Positions 55,634 to 64,000 of a DNA stretch of 64,000 nucleotides are shown here, piece by piece (positions within the stretch are counted from its first letter, which is position 1; every line of letters begins with the position of its first letter). The stretch is from JBPEWY01 sp965224095 (GTDB lineage Bacteria; Bacteroidota; Bacteroidia; Flavobacteriales; Flavobacteriaceae). Under the pieces are notes generated by a model. The model made no database searches. It worked only from the letters and a program-made list of their open reading frames with translations, and was not told the origin of the DNA. The position numbers and the translations under genes were made by a program. The stretch spans positions 434,001 to 498,000 of the forward strand of contig OZ245039.1 of NCBI GenBank assembly GCA_965224095.1. The letters are read 5' to 3'.

Positions 55634-57556
55634 ATGCAGTTTAAACATCCGGAAATTCTATGGGCTCTTCTTGTACTGATCATTCCCATTTTGATCCATC
55701 TTTTTCAACTCCGAAAATTTAAGAAAACTCCTTTTACCAATGTTAAATTCCTCAGGGAAATAAGCATTCAAACCCGGAAAAGCTCACAGTTGAAAAAATG
55801 GCTGATTCTAGGAGCGCGATGCCTTGCTCTGACTGCCCTGGTAATGGCCTTTGCGCAACCTTACACAGCGAATTCAGATACTCAGGGAGAAAATGAGGAA
55901 ACCGTTATTTATCTGGATAATTCGTTTAGTATGCAGGCCAAAGGAGAGCGAGGTATTTTAATGGAAAGAGCCATTCAGGATCTTATTGAATTTTACCCGG
56001 AAACCGAAAATTTTACGCTTTTTACAAATTCGGAAGTATATGGAAATCAGAACATTCAAACCGTAAGAAACGATCTTTTAAAAACACCCTTTTCACCCCG
56101 ACAATTATCACTGGAAGAAATCCAGCTTAAAGCAAAGCGCCTGCTTTCCAAAAATGTCACGTCTGCCAATTTACTTATGATATCGGATTTCCAGCAAAGA
56201 AAAAGTTTTTTATCTGTTTCCGATAGCCTTTTGAATACGTATTACATTCCCTTACTGCCCGTTACTCCTCAGAATTTTAGTCTCGACAGCTTGTCATTGG
56301 CTAATTCCGGAGAAAATCTAGAGCTTACCGTATATGCTTCCTCACATAAGCCGGTAGATCAGGCGGTACCCGTATCGTTATTCAATAGAAGCGACCTCGT
56401 GGCAAAAACAGCCATTTCCTTTTACAATACCCGCCAGGGAAAAGCTACCTTTACACTAAACACAACCGAAGAAATTCAGGGGAAAATCAGTATTGCCGAT
56501 GATGGCCTTCAATACGATAACAGCTTCTACTTTAGTCTGGATAGCTCTCCTTCCATCAGCGTGCTCAGTATAAACGACTCAGACGATTCTTTTCTGAAAA
56601 AAATATATACAAACCATGAGTTTGATTATTCGGCCTATCCGTTAAACGCAATAGATTACAGTGCTATTCCATCGCAGCAGATCGTTATTCTCAACGAACT
56701 TAAAACAATCCCTGCCGCCTTATTTACTGTTTTAAAAAGCTTTAGAGAACAGGGAGGAAGTATCGTGGTCATACCATCGGCTGAAGCCAATTTATTATCG
56801 TATAACAGGTTCCTGAATAGTTTGGGGTTGCCAGGTTTTAAGGATAAAAAAACTGATGCCCGGTTAATAACAAAAATAGTTTACGGTCATCCCGTGTACG
56901 AAAGGGTTTTTGATAAACAAACCTCAAATTTTAACTACCCTCAGTGCAGCCTTAGCTATACACTAACGGGAAATAATCTCAGTGAAGCCCTATTGTTTGA
57001 AGATAATGAGCCGTTTCTGCTCTCCGGAACAAAAACATACCTGTTTACTGCTCCCCTTTCCGAGGTTTTTTCGTCTTTTAAGAAGTCTCCTTTGATAGTG
57101 CCAACATTTTACAATATGGGCAAAATGAGCTTTCGGCTCCCGGAGTTATATTATAAAATTGGAGTAAACAATCGTATTGAAGTCAGGGAAAATATGGGTA
57201 AAGATGACATTCTGCATATAAAAGCGGATTCTTACGAGTTTATACCCCGTCAGGAAGTAAACTCCGGTACTGTAATAATTCACACTGAAAATTTACCGGA
57301 AAAGGCAGGCGTTTATCAATTGGAAAACAACAACCGAAAACTCAGACAACTGGCCTTTAATTACCCGCGAAATGAAAGTACGTTGTTTTATGCAGATTTA
57401 AGCGATATTGATAAAGATAATTTATACGAAAATGTGGAATCTGCACTGGATATTATAAAAAATAGACATCGTATTCAGGAGCTTTGGAAATGGTTTGTTA
57501 CTTTTGCACTGATATTTTTAGCTATCGAAATCCTGATATTAAAATTTTTTAAATGA
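55634..57556 (+). CDS. BatA-domain/VWA membrane protein
   Basis: The 640-residue protein opens with the N-terminal double-transmembrane BatA domain (about 1-80: FKHPEILWALLVLIIPILIH and VKFLREI). A VWA-like domain with MIDAS DNSFSM (about 95-100) follows, then a long periplasmic region and a C-terminal helix (about 618-636). It resembles the 677-residue VWA protein at 5797 in layout. It overlaps the next gene by ATGA, so the two are coupled. Function is unknown. Confidence 0.85.
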   Translation: MQFKHPEILWALLVLIIPILIHLFQLRKFKKTPFTNVKFLREISIQTRKSSQLKKWLILGARCLALTALVMAFAQPYTANSDTQGENEETVIYLDNSFSMQAKGERGILMERAIQDLIEFYPETENFTLFTNSEVYGNQNIQTVRNDLLKTPFSPRQLSLEEIQLKAKRLLSKNVTSANLLMISDFQQRKSFLSVSDSLLNTYYIPLLPVTPQNFSLDSLSLANSGENLELTVYASSHKPVDQAVPVSLFNRSDLVAKTAISFYNTRQGKATFTLNTTEEIQGKISIADDGLQYDNSFYFSLDSSPSISVLSINDSDDSFLKKIYTNHEFDYSAYPLNAIDYSAIPSQQIVILNELKTIPAALFTVLKSFREQGGSIVVIPSAEANLLSYNRFLNSLGLPGFKDKKTDARLITKIVYGHPVYERVFDKQTSNFNYPQCSLSYTLTGNNLSEALLFEDNEPFLLSGTKTYLFTAPLSEVFSSFKKSPLIVPTFYNMGKMSFRLPELYYKIGVNNRIEVRENMGKDDILHIKADSYEFIPRQEVNSGTVIIHTENLPEKAGVYQLENNNRKLRQLAFNYPRNESTLFYADLSDIDKDNLYENVESALDIIKNRHRIQELWKWFVTFALIFLAIEILILKFFK

Positions 57557-58806
57557 ATCTTCTTCTTCAATCCGCTAAGATCATTTCGCCTGGATCCGGA
57601 TTCCACAATAAGATTGTCGATATTTATATTAAACAAGGGATTATTCAGGAAATTGGTAGGAATCTCGATATAAAGGGGAATGTAAAAATCATTTCCTATG
57701 AAAAATTACATGTTTCCCCGGGGTGGTTTGACTGTAGTGTGAGTTTTGGAGAACCGGGTTTTGAAGAGCGGGAAACTTTGGCAAATGGTTTATTTACAGC
57801 TGCTAAAAGTGGCTTTACGCAAGTAGTTCTCAATCCAAATACTTCACCGGTAATAGATACGCGTGCCGATATTGTTTATTTAAAAAGCAACTCGGAAGAT
57901 CAGGCTGTTCGTATTTTACCCATGGGAGCTCTTACCACCGGTAGCAAGGGAGAACGCCTCGCGGAATTATTCGATATGCAAAGTGCCGGTGCGGTTGCAT
58001 TTGGCGATTATCAAAAACCTTTAATCAATGCCAACCTGCTGAAGATTGCATTACAATACACGCAAAGTTTCAATGGCCTTGTAAGTACCTTTCCCCTGGA
58101 AGTGAACATTGCAGGAAGGGGTATTGTTAATGAGGAAAAATCTGCTACTTCCCTGGGGTTAAAGGGTATGCCGGCTCTTTCGGAAGAGTTGCAGGTTGCG
58201 AGAGATTTACAAATTCTGGAGTATACGGGAGGTAAAATGCATATCCCGACCATATCTACAAAAAAATCGGTTGCCCTGATAAGAGCTGCCAAAAGAAAAG
58301 GATTGGATATTAGTTGTAGTGTGGCATTACATAATTTGTGGTTTACCGACGAAGCTTTGAAAAACTTCGATACCCGCTTTAAGGTACTCCCGCCCCTGAG
58401 GACTCAAAAAGATGCAAATGCACTTCTTAAAGGAGTTGAAGACGGAACCATAGATTATGTGACCAGCGATCATAATCCTATTGATATTGAACATAAAAAG
58501 GTAGAATTTGATCATGCATTGTACGGTTCAATCGGATTGGAAAGCATGTTTGGTGTATTGCAACAACTCTTCGGGCTCGATAAAAGTATTTCGCTTTTAA
58601 CTTCGGGAATTGACAGATTTCTGGGCACCAATCCTAAAATTGAAACTGGGCAAAAAGCCAACCTGACCCTGTTTAATCCTGACAGTGAATACAGGTTCTC
58701 GGAGGCCGATATTTTATCAAAGTCAAAAAATGCCATCTTTAACGGTGAGAACCTCAAAGGCAAAACTTATGGGATTGTTCACGATAAAAAAATTGTACTT
58801 AGCTAA
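57553..58806 (+). CDS. Dihydroorotase-like protein lacking metal ligands
   Basis: The 417-residue protein has the amidohydrolase barrel of type-I dihydroorotase, but the DxHxH metal motif is D60-C-S62-V-S64 in place of D-x-H-x-H, followed by FGEPGF where active enzymes have LREPGF. The second metal pair, HxxH, is H-I-P-T. The TSDHNPI and NPPLR-like PPLRTQ motifs remain. It is probably inactive as a dihydroorotase and may be structural, like pseudo-dihydroorotase partners of ATCase. It is coupled to the BatA-type gene. Confidence 0.83.
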   Translation: MNLLLQSAKIISPGSGFHNKIVDIYIKQGIIQEIGRNLDIKGNVKIISYEKLHVSPGWFDCSVSFGEPGFEERETLANGLFTAAKSGFTQVVLNPNTSPVIDTRADIVYLKSNSEDQAVRILPMGALTTGSKGERLAELFDMQSAGAVAFGDYQKPLINANLLKIALQYTQSFNGLVSTFPLEVNIAGRGIVNEEKSATSLGLKGMPALSEELQVARDLQILEYTGGKMHIPTISTKKSVALIRAAKRKGLDISCSVALHNLWFTDEALKNFDTRFKVLPPLRTQKDANALLKGVEDGTIDYVTSDHNPIDIEHKKVEFDHALYGSIGLESMFGVLQQLFGLDKSISLLTSGIDRFLGTNPKIETGQKANLTLFNPDSEYRFSEADILSKSKNAIFNGENLKGKTYGIVHDKKIVLS

Positions 58807-58850
58807 TTGCCTTTGAATAACACCCTGTAGGTTGTTTAACAAATCACATC

Positions 58851-59177
58851 ATGACTCAAAAAGAAGCTTCCGGAAAAACAACAGCGGCCATTGCCTATAT
58901 CACAATTATAGGAGTACTTATTGCATTTTCTATGAATCAATCAAATAAAGATCCGTTTGCCCGCTTTCATATACGACAGGCATTCGGGCTTCACATCACC
59001 TTTTTACTACTGGGATTTTTGATAGGCTTTTTTAACAGTATGATGATCACAGCGTCATTTTGGTTGTTTTTCTTTATACTGTGGGGTTATGGTTTCCTCG
59101 GTGCAATGCAGAACCGTAAAAACCTAATTCCAATTTTCGGAAAACCATTTCAGCAATGGTTTACTTTCATTCAATAA
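58851..59177 (+). CDS. Small membrane protein (DUF4870-like)
   Basis: The 108-residue protein has about three transmembrane helices (13-31, 48-66 and 68-88). The segment DPFARFHIRQAFGLH resembles the conserved core of DUF4870-type or import-component-like small membrane proteins. The assignment is tentative and the function unknown. The esterase starts 8 nt after its stop. Confidence 0.7.
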   Translation: MTQKEASGKTTAAIAYITIIGVLIAFSMNQSNKDPFARFHIRQAFGLHITFLLLGFLIGFFNSMMITASFWLFFFILWGYGFLGAMQNRKNLIPIFGKPFQQWFTFIQ

Positions 59178-59185
59178 TTAATAAT

Positions 59186-59851
59186 ATGTCTTCAAAAACC
59201 AAACCTCTCTCGTTATTCCATTTAATACGTCCAGCGAATACCAGCCTGAAAAAACCACCTGTAATATTTATGCTCCATGGTTATGGAAGCAACGAAGAAG
59301 ATCTTTTTTCCTTTGCCCAGGAACTTCCGCAGGAATTCTGTATTATTTCGGTTCGGGCGCCCCATACGCTCATGCCATATGGCTATGCATGGTATGCCAT
59401 TCATTTTGATGCTGCCGATGGAAAGTGGAGCGATGATAAACAAGCCATTGCATCAAGAGATCAAATAAAAACGTTTATCCTGGAAGCCGTGGATGCGTAC
59501 AATCTTGATGCTGAGAAGGTTACCATGCTCGGATTCAGCCAGGGAACTATTTTAAGTTATGCCGTTGCACTCACCTACCCCAAAGTTGTAAAAAATATTA
59601 TAGGCCTGAGCGGCTATATCAATGAGAGTATTCTTAAAACGGCCCGTGAAAAAAATGAATATGCGCATCTGGCCGTTTATGCATCGCACGGTAGTGTTGA
59701 TCAAACCATTTCGGTAGCATGGGCCCGCAAAATCCCGTCCGTATTAAAGGAATTGGAAATCACTTATGAGTACCAGGAGTTTCCGGTAGGGCACGGAGTA
59801 TCTCCACATAATTTTTACGCATTCCGAAACTGGCTGCTTAAGCATTCGTAA
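59186..59851 (+). CDS. Phospholipase/carboxylesterase-family hydrolase
   Basis: The 221-residue protein is an alpha/beta hydrolase of the phospholipase/carboxylesterase family. The nucleophile elbow is GFSQG near 112-116 and the His is in VGHGVSPHN near 202. HGYGSNEED forms the oxyanion loop. It has no signal peptide, so it is cytoplasmic. I chose the ATG at 59186 (MSSKTKPLS); the ATG at 59156 would overlap the previous gene. Confidence 0.87.
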   Translation: MSSKTKPLSLFHLIRPANTSLKKPPVIFMLHGYGSNEEDLFSFAQELPQEFCIISVRAPHTLMPYGYAWYAIHFDAADGKWSDDKQAIASRDQIKTFILEAVDAYNLDAEKVTMLGFSQGTILSYAVALTYPKVVKNIIGLSGYINESILKTAREKNEYAHLAVYASHGSVDQTISVAWARKIPSVLKELEITYEYQEFPVGHGVSPHNFYAFRNWLLKHS

Positions 59852-59933
59852 TAGTGCTTGTTGCTGCGAAGGAAAGTCCCGGTATCTCCACTCAGGTGGC
59901 TAAATAGTTTATTAAAAGAAAACAATCCCTATA

Positions 59934-59966
59934 AAATATACTTTTTGGTATTTTTTATTATATTTG
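59934..59966 (+). promoter_or_regulatory. tetR promoter and operator
   Basis: TATATTTG at 59959-59966 is a -7 box 20 nt before the tetR ATG. Just upstream, AAATATACT-TTTT-GGTATTTTT (59934-59955) is an imperfect copy, 7 of 9 pairs, of the palindrome before the thioesterase. Occupation would block the -33 region, so tetR is likely self-repressed. Confidence 0.65.
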
Positions 59967-59985
59967 ACTAATCAACATAAATAGT

Positions 59986-60582
59986 ATGCTCACCAAGGCG
60001 GAACGTACCACACAATTTATTATTGAAACAGTAGCGCCCATATTCAACAAAAACGGATATGCAGCTACCAGTATGAGTGATATAACCAAGGCCACGGGAC
60101 TTACCAAAGGAGCTATCTACGGGAACTTTGAAAACAAAGAACAGCTGGCCCTAAAAGCTTTTAAGTATAACCTTAAAAAGTTAATGGGTAAGGTGGAAGA
60201 CCAATTAAACATGACTTCATCGCCTCTTCAAAAACTTTTTATCATTACCAATTTCTATCGGTATTATGACGATTATACAAAGGAAATGGGAGGATGTCCT
60301 GTTCTCAATGTAGGTATTGATGCCAATAACCAAAGCGAGGAACTCATGCAAACGGTACGATTGGTAATAAACAAAATGCAGGAAAGTATCTGTAACATTA
60401 TTGATGACGGAAAGGCCAATGGGGAGCTAAAACCTTTTATTGATAGTAATCTTTATGCAAAGCGCTTCTTTTCAATGATTGAAGGAGCTGCTTTTGTTAC
60501 AGCTACCATGAATGATAATAGCTATATGAAGGATATGATGAATATGGTAGACAGTATGATTGTCAATGAAATGAAACGCTAA
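59986..60582 (+). CDS. TetR/AcrR-family regulator
   Basis: The 198-residue protein has a TetR DNA-binding domain (about 8-55: MSDITKATGLTKGAIYGNFENKEQL) and a helical ligand domain. Two copies of one palindrome flank it, one before its own start and a perfect one before the thioesterase gene, so it probably represses both. The ligand may be an acyl-CoA or fatty acid, inferred from the target. Confidence 0.92.
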   Translation: MLTKAERTTQFIIETVAPIFNKNGYAATSMSDITKATGLTKGAIYGNFENKEQLALKAFKYNLKKLMGKVEDQLNMTSSPLQKLFIITNFYRYYDDYTKEMGGCPVLNVGIDANNQSEELMQTVRLVINKMQESICNIIDDGKANGELKPFIDSNLYAKRFFSMIEGAAFVTATMNDNSYMKDMMNMVDSMIVNEMKR

Positions 60583-60595
60583 TTTTTTTAACAAA

Positions 60596-60618
60596 AAATA
60601 TACCTTTTGGTATATTTA
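60596..60618 (+). promoter_or_regulatory. TetR operator before the thioesterase
   Basis: AAATATACC-TTTT-GGTATATTT (60596-60617) is a perfect 9-bp palindrome with a 4-nt spacer. A near-consensus -7 box, TATATTTA (60611-60618), overlaps its right arm, so a bound repressor would block RNA polymerase. It matches the site before tetR. Confidence 0.72.
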
Positions 60619-60631
60619 TAACATCTGTACT

Positions 60632-61123
60632 ATGACTGAAACACTTCCAAAAATACTTGAAAGCCAAGCAATTATACGATTTCAGGATTGCGACCCATTT
60701 AACCATTTAAATAATGCCAGTTACATTAATTATTTGGTCAATGCACGCGAAGATCACCTGATTAAATATTACGATATCAATATTTATACACATGCCCGCG
60801 AACATGGTACCAGTTGGGTTACGGGATCCAATCAAATTGCGTATTTAAAACCTGCCTTTCTGATGGAAAAAGTAACCATACAAACACAATTAATTGCTTA
60901 TTCTCAAAAACATTTACAGGTAGAAATGCGCATGTATGACGCGGATAAAACAGAATTAAAAGCGGTTATGTGGAGCAATTATGTTCATTTCGATTTTACA
61001 AAAAATACGGTGGCGCTTCATTCCGATACTTTTATGAAGCTCTTTACGAGCGTTTGCGAACCGGTTTCGGATCAAATATTCGAGCAGCGGATACAAAACT
61101 TAAAAACAAAAACCCGATTTTGA
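60632..61123 (+). CDS. Hotdog-fold acyl-CoA thioesterase
   Basis: The 163-residue protein is of the 4HBT/FatA-like thioesterase type. The N-terminal FQDCDPFNHLNNASYINYL contains the catalytic Asp/Asn and His region, and the rest forms the hotdog beta-sheet. It would release free fatty acids or aromatic acids from CoA. It is under a TetR operator and follows tetR by 49 nt. Confidence 0.88.
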   Translation: MTETLPKILESQAIIRFQDCDPFNHLNNASYINYLVNAREDHLIKYYDINIYTHAREHGTSWVTGSNQIAYLKPAFLMEKVTIQTQLIAYSQKHLQVEMRMYDADKTELKAVMWSNYVHFDFTKNTVALHSDTFMKLFTSVCEPVSDQIFEQRIQNLKTKTRF

Positions 61124-61150
61124 CGAGGTCAGTTTCAAAACCGGGTTTTG
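61107..61150. terminator. Terminator between thioesterase and porP
   Basis: CAAAAACCCG pairs with CGGGTTTTG, with inner pairing of ATTTTGA and TTTCAAAA. On the minus strand the 3' side is T-rich, so it mainly ends the porP transcript; its left arm overlaps the thioesterase 3' end. Confidence 0.75.
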
Positions 61151-61180
61151 TACCTAACAATGCCATAGCATAAAAGCAAG

Positions 61181-62647
61181 TTAGTTATTTCGTACCCAGA
61201 GGATCCATGTTTCTCCGAAGTAGCGCCCATTGTATCTGGTACGTCTGGCACTTTCAATCTCAGATAATTTATCGTACTTTTTCAGATACACATAATAATA
61301 ATTGTTTTCATTATTATAAAAATACTCGGGATCCAGTCCCCTCTGGGTTAAGAATTCCATAAACAACTCGAAATATTTCTTCTGTGCAAACACATTAACC
61401 ACGAGATAAAATCCGTAATCTACTCCCTCTATCCTATCTTCCACCTGGTATCGCTTATTGGCTTCATTGGCTTTGAATACCTTATCCAGAATGCCTTTAT
61501 CGGTATCCTTATCAAAGTTTAGCGAATCCAGTTTTGTTATTTCCATGGTCTGTATATTCGAATAATCCTTTTCCGTAAGTTCTTCATTTTGCTGTTCTTC
61601 CATGATTTTATCAACGAGCTTTTCATCAACCTCATCAGCGGGTTCTTCATGCACATTTTTTGCAGTATCAGCATTGGTTTTTTTCGTAACAACGGGGCCT
61701 TCATCAAAGCTGATAGGTGCATCCTTTTTCCCCCTTCCCAATTGAATGGTTGCTGTAACTTCATAGGTCGGACCAAAAGCTCTGTTAGAGGTTTGTGTTC
61801 CCGTTTCGGCAATAAATCCTACAGCAAATCCGGTTCCTATTTTAGCGCCTACACCACCTGAAATTCCATAAACATTATTATATCCAACCTGTACCCATCC
61901 ATGATCCGGAAGATCTAAAAGGGCATTGGCACCGTATTGTATATCATTCCCGGGAACCGATTTAACATATCCCGTCCCTCGCATATACCCTTCTGATAAC
62001 ATGGAGCCGGTTTTCTCGAAATTATGACTGTAGGCTAAGTGTCCCATATACATTTTATCGGAAAAATCGGTTACCGAAGTCCCTTCGGTCAAATTGTAAT
62101 CAAATAAATTCTCCGAGGTAAAGCCTATGTCTATATTCCCCAGCGTAAGGTTGATACCGGGCATAAATACCAACACAAACGTATCCTGATTTTCCAATAT
62201 AAACGGATCAGGTTCTGGGGTTACAAAGGCATTTTTATCCAATCCTCGCTTAAAAACCGTTGTATTCAAACCAAAGGTTAACCAACTTTCTCTGGACAAC
62301 TGGATTCCACGGGCGTAATTTACCAACAAACCGGAATCGACAAACAAACCCAATTGCCTTTGAAAAAGCCCGATTCCGGCTCCGGCTTTTTCGGTAATTT
62401 TTCCGGAATAATTTATTAAATAGGTCTTGGGTGAATTTTCTACTTCTACCCATTGTATTCTACCCCATAAACTTAAGTCAGTTCCTTCTTGTTTTACAAA
62501 AGAAAATGTGGGGTTTACAATATTTCTGTTATACTTTACTACGTTGTGTTGACGCCAGTCTACTATCGGGCTGGAGTTGTCAACTTGTGAACGAAGCATG
62601 GGCGCTAGCATCAGAAACACAAAAAAACAAACGTAATTTTTTGCCAT
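61181..62647 (-). CDS. PorP/SprF-family protein with a SPOR-like C-terminal tail
   Basis: The 488-residue protein has a signal peptide (about 1-20) and a PorP/SprF outer-membrane barrel (about 25-310). A charged Glu/Lys/Asp-rich linker (about 320-385) and a C-terminal domain (about 405-485: VDYGFYLVVNVFAQKKYFE, YNNENNYYYVYLKKYD) that resembles SPOR follow. PorP/SprF proteins attach to the T9SS and to cargo. It is 16 nt after the CHU_C-type gene, so they form a cargo/attachment pair. Confidence 0.85.
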   Translation of the reverse strand: MAKNYVCFFVFLMLAPMLRSQVDNSSPIVDWRQHNVVKYNRNIVNPTFSFVKQEGTDLSLWGRIQWVEVENSPKTYLINYSGKITEKAGAGIGLFQRQLGLFVDSGLLVNYARGIQLSRESWLTFGLNTTVFKRGLDKNAFVTPEPDPFILENQDTFVLVFMPGINLTLGNIDIGFTSENLFDYNLTEGTSVTDFSDKMYMGHLAYSHNFEKTGSMLSEGYMRGTGYVKSVPGNDIQYGANALLDLPDHGWVQVGYNNVYGISGGVGAKIGTGFAVGFIAETGTQTSNRAFGPTYEVTATIQLGRGKKDAPISFDEGPVVTKKTNADTAKNVHEEPADEVDEKLVDKIMEEQQNEELTEKDYSNIQTMEITKLDSLNFDKDTDKGILDKVFKANEANKRYQVEDRIEGVDYGFYLVVNVFAQKKYFELFMEFLTQRGLDPEYFYNNENNYYYVYLKKYDKLSEIESARRTRYNGRYFGETWILWVRNN

Positions 62648-62663
62648 ATAAATTGGATTAAGA

Positions 62664-64000
62664 TTATAGGCTAACTACTGTAATAGAGCCTTTTTTAAGT
62701 GCCTTTCCATTTTTGTTAATGAAATAATAATAGATTGCCGATTTGTCTGTAGAGGGCATTGTTTCCGGCCAGTTGTTCTGGTAATTATTGGTTTTTAAAA
62801 TGGGCTTGCCATACGTATCACAAATCAGTACTTCTATTTCCGGATCGTTAATAAATTTAGCCGGAAGAATCCATTTATCGTTTATATTATCCTGGTTGGG
62901 TGTAATAATATTGGGGACCACAAATGTTTCCGATATTGCCACGGTAATAGTTTTTGTAATGGTACAATTATCAACAAAAGCGGTTAAAGTATAGGTTCCT
63001 TCCTGGCTCGCTGTAAAGCTATCGGAAGAAGACACGGTAAGATTACTACTATCGGTCCATACATAACGCGTGGCTCCGGTAGCGTAAATAGTCTCTGATT
63101 GCTCCGGGGCTATATAAACCGTTTCGGAGGGATATATTTGAACAATCTCATCGCTGAGTGGTTCTATGGCTACGGGCTGAGAAACCGAAATACATCCGTT
63201 TAACACCACTTCTACATGGTAATTTCCGGTTTCCCCTACCTGAGCAAATGCTTCGGTGGTAGTAGCAATTAATTGTGCACCTTTATACCAGTTATAAACA
63301 GCATTTTCAAAAGCAGTTGCAGACAAGGTTGCCTGTAAGCCATCACAAAGCATTGTATGGCTGCTTACCATTTCAGGAGTTGGAATTCCCAGTCGGATAT
63401 CAATGGGATTGGAGGTATAGTGATTTTCATGATATATGACTTCCAATTGGTATATTCCATTATCATGATAAGAGCCTACCGATAAATTTGTTCGCGAATC
63501 GTTTAACGATACATCATCTTTAAGCCAGTTAAAGGAAAAGTTATCCCATAAAGTTTCCGGAATTTCAGCTTTGAATCCATTGGGTCCCAATGCAGTAAAC
63601 GAATCCATAAGCAGTTCTGTGCTGCTACTTTTACAATTTTCATAAAGCATATCCTGTGCAATAGTCACTTTAAAATCGATTGGTGAAAAAACCTCAAATT
63701 CAGGAGATACAACCAATCCGGAACAACCTCCCTGGGCAGTAACACCAGCACTGTAGGTACCTACCTGATCTACCTGTAAACGGGTTTCAGATCCGCGACT
63801 AACTTCTGTTCCATTCCGATACCACACAATGGTGGCATTAGAAGCATTTGTAGTAATTTCCAACGAAGTATTTTGTCCGTCAAGAAGTACTTGCTGCAGA
63901 TCGGATGCCGCTTCAACACTAAAACCATTTTCGGGTAATTTTAAAGTAACCGTTTGTGAAGCCGATTGACACCCTCCGGCATTAATCATTACCAGATGAT
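62664..64000 (-). CDS. Secreted repeat protein with T9SS type B sorting domain, partial
   Basis: The reading frame is open to the right edge, so the N terminus is missing; an internal Met at 63989 is not a start. About 445 residues are visible. They contain several Ig/PKD-like beta domains (each with Cys-rich CxxW-type strands) and end with the gliding-associated C-terminal domain (VVPNIITPNQDNINDKW, VLICDTYGKPI, YYYFINKNGKALKKGSITVVSL). That domain directs export through the type IX system and attachment at the surface. The PorP/SprF gene follows 16 nt downstream. Confidence 0.9.
   Translation of the reverse strand, partial: HLVMINAGGCQSASQTVTLKLPENGFSVEAASDLQQVLLDGQNTSLEITTNASNATIVWYRNGTEVSRGSETRLQVDQVGTYSAGVTAQGGCSGLVVSPEFEVFSPIDFKVTIAQDMLYENCKSSSTELLMDSFTALGPNGFKAEIPETLWDNFSFNWLKDDVSLNDSRTNLSVGSYHDNGIYQLEVIYHENHYTSNPIDIRLGIPTPEMVSSHTMLCDGLQATLSATAFENAVYNWYKGAQLIATTTEAFAQVGETGNYHVEVVLNGCISVSQPVAIEPLSDEIVQIYPSETVYIAPEQSETIYATGATRYVWTDSSNLTVSSSDSFTASQEGTYTLTAFVDNCTITKTITVAISETFVVPNIITPNQDNINDKWILPAKFINDPEIEVLICDTYGKPILKTNNYQNNWPETMPSTDKSAIYYYFINKNGKALKKGSITVVSL

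Noticed and set aside
1..64000. CRISPR array, prophage, insertion sequence or tRNA/rRNA gene
   Set aside because: No regularly spaced repeats, transposase, integrase or RNA gene signature was found in the window.

Overview
The window looks like chromosome of a marine-type member of the Flavobacteriaceae (Bacteroidota). This rests on several things seen together: type IX secretion and gliding genes (a PorX-type regulator, a PorP/SprF protein, a gliding-type C-terminal sorting domain), a fused lpxC/fabZ gene, TonB-dependent receptors with N-terminal carboxypeptidase-regulatory-like domains, DUF5916 proteins, almost no Shine-Dalgarno sequences, and repeated TAnnTTTG -7 boxes (some with a TTG/TTTG -33 box 19-21 nt upstream). 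I see no insertion sequence, prophage, CRISPR array, tRNA or rRNA. The window reads as core genome, with novelty mainly in regulation, small proteins and degenerate enzymes.

Layout. 1-3500 (minus): histidine operon hisG-hisD-hisC-hisB, running off the left edge, preceded by a promoter, an 18-codon leader peptide with five His codons and an intrinsic attenuator. 3597-4938: OmpA-like protein plus membrane-anchored HhH protein. 4974-9142 (minus): fabG, a flavodoxin-like reductase, a VWA membrane protein and a prohibitin-like protein in one tight operon. 9209-16240 (minus): HD phosphohydrolase, lpxD, lpxC/fabZ, lpxA, efp, a second lpxD-like gene and sucD. 16246-20657 (plus): porX, tsaE, a small lipoprotein gene overlapping a membrane protein gene, alanine dehydrogenase and a small membrane protein. 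20671-24867 (minus): M16 protease and proline dehydrogenase, divergent from aroB. 26193-29764: small conserved proteins, DinB, Lrp/AsnC, M14 carboxypeptidase and a divergent XRE regulator. 29766-36379: TerC, parE-parC and ychF. 36468-44310: TonB receptor, secreted protein, ferredoxin, LuxC-type acyl-CoA reductase, serC-serA and a DUF937 protein. 44356-47790: a small operon ending in a His-rich peptide and a His/Glu-rich TonB receptor, probably for metal uptake. 47790-58806: folE, two DUF5916 paralogues, lolD-like ATPase, TIGR02757 protein, BatA-type protein and a dihydroorotase-like protein that has lost metal ligands. 58851-64000: esterase, a TetR/thioesterase pair sharing a palindromic operator, and a gliding-associated protein with its PorP/SprF partner.

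The genes worth most attention are the his attenuator with an unexplained competing hairpin, the overlapping lipoprotein/membrane protein pair, the His-rich peptide plus receptor, the metal-ligand-less dihydroorotase homologue, the second LpxD, the PorP protein with a SPOR-like tail, and the TetR and XRE operator candidates. Several reading frames can be extended upstream to a TTG codon that is really the end of a -7 promoter box; the starts given here are corrected for that.
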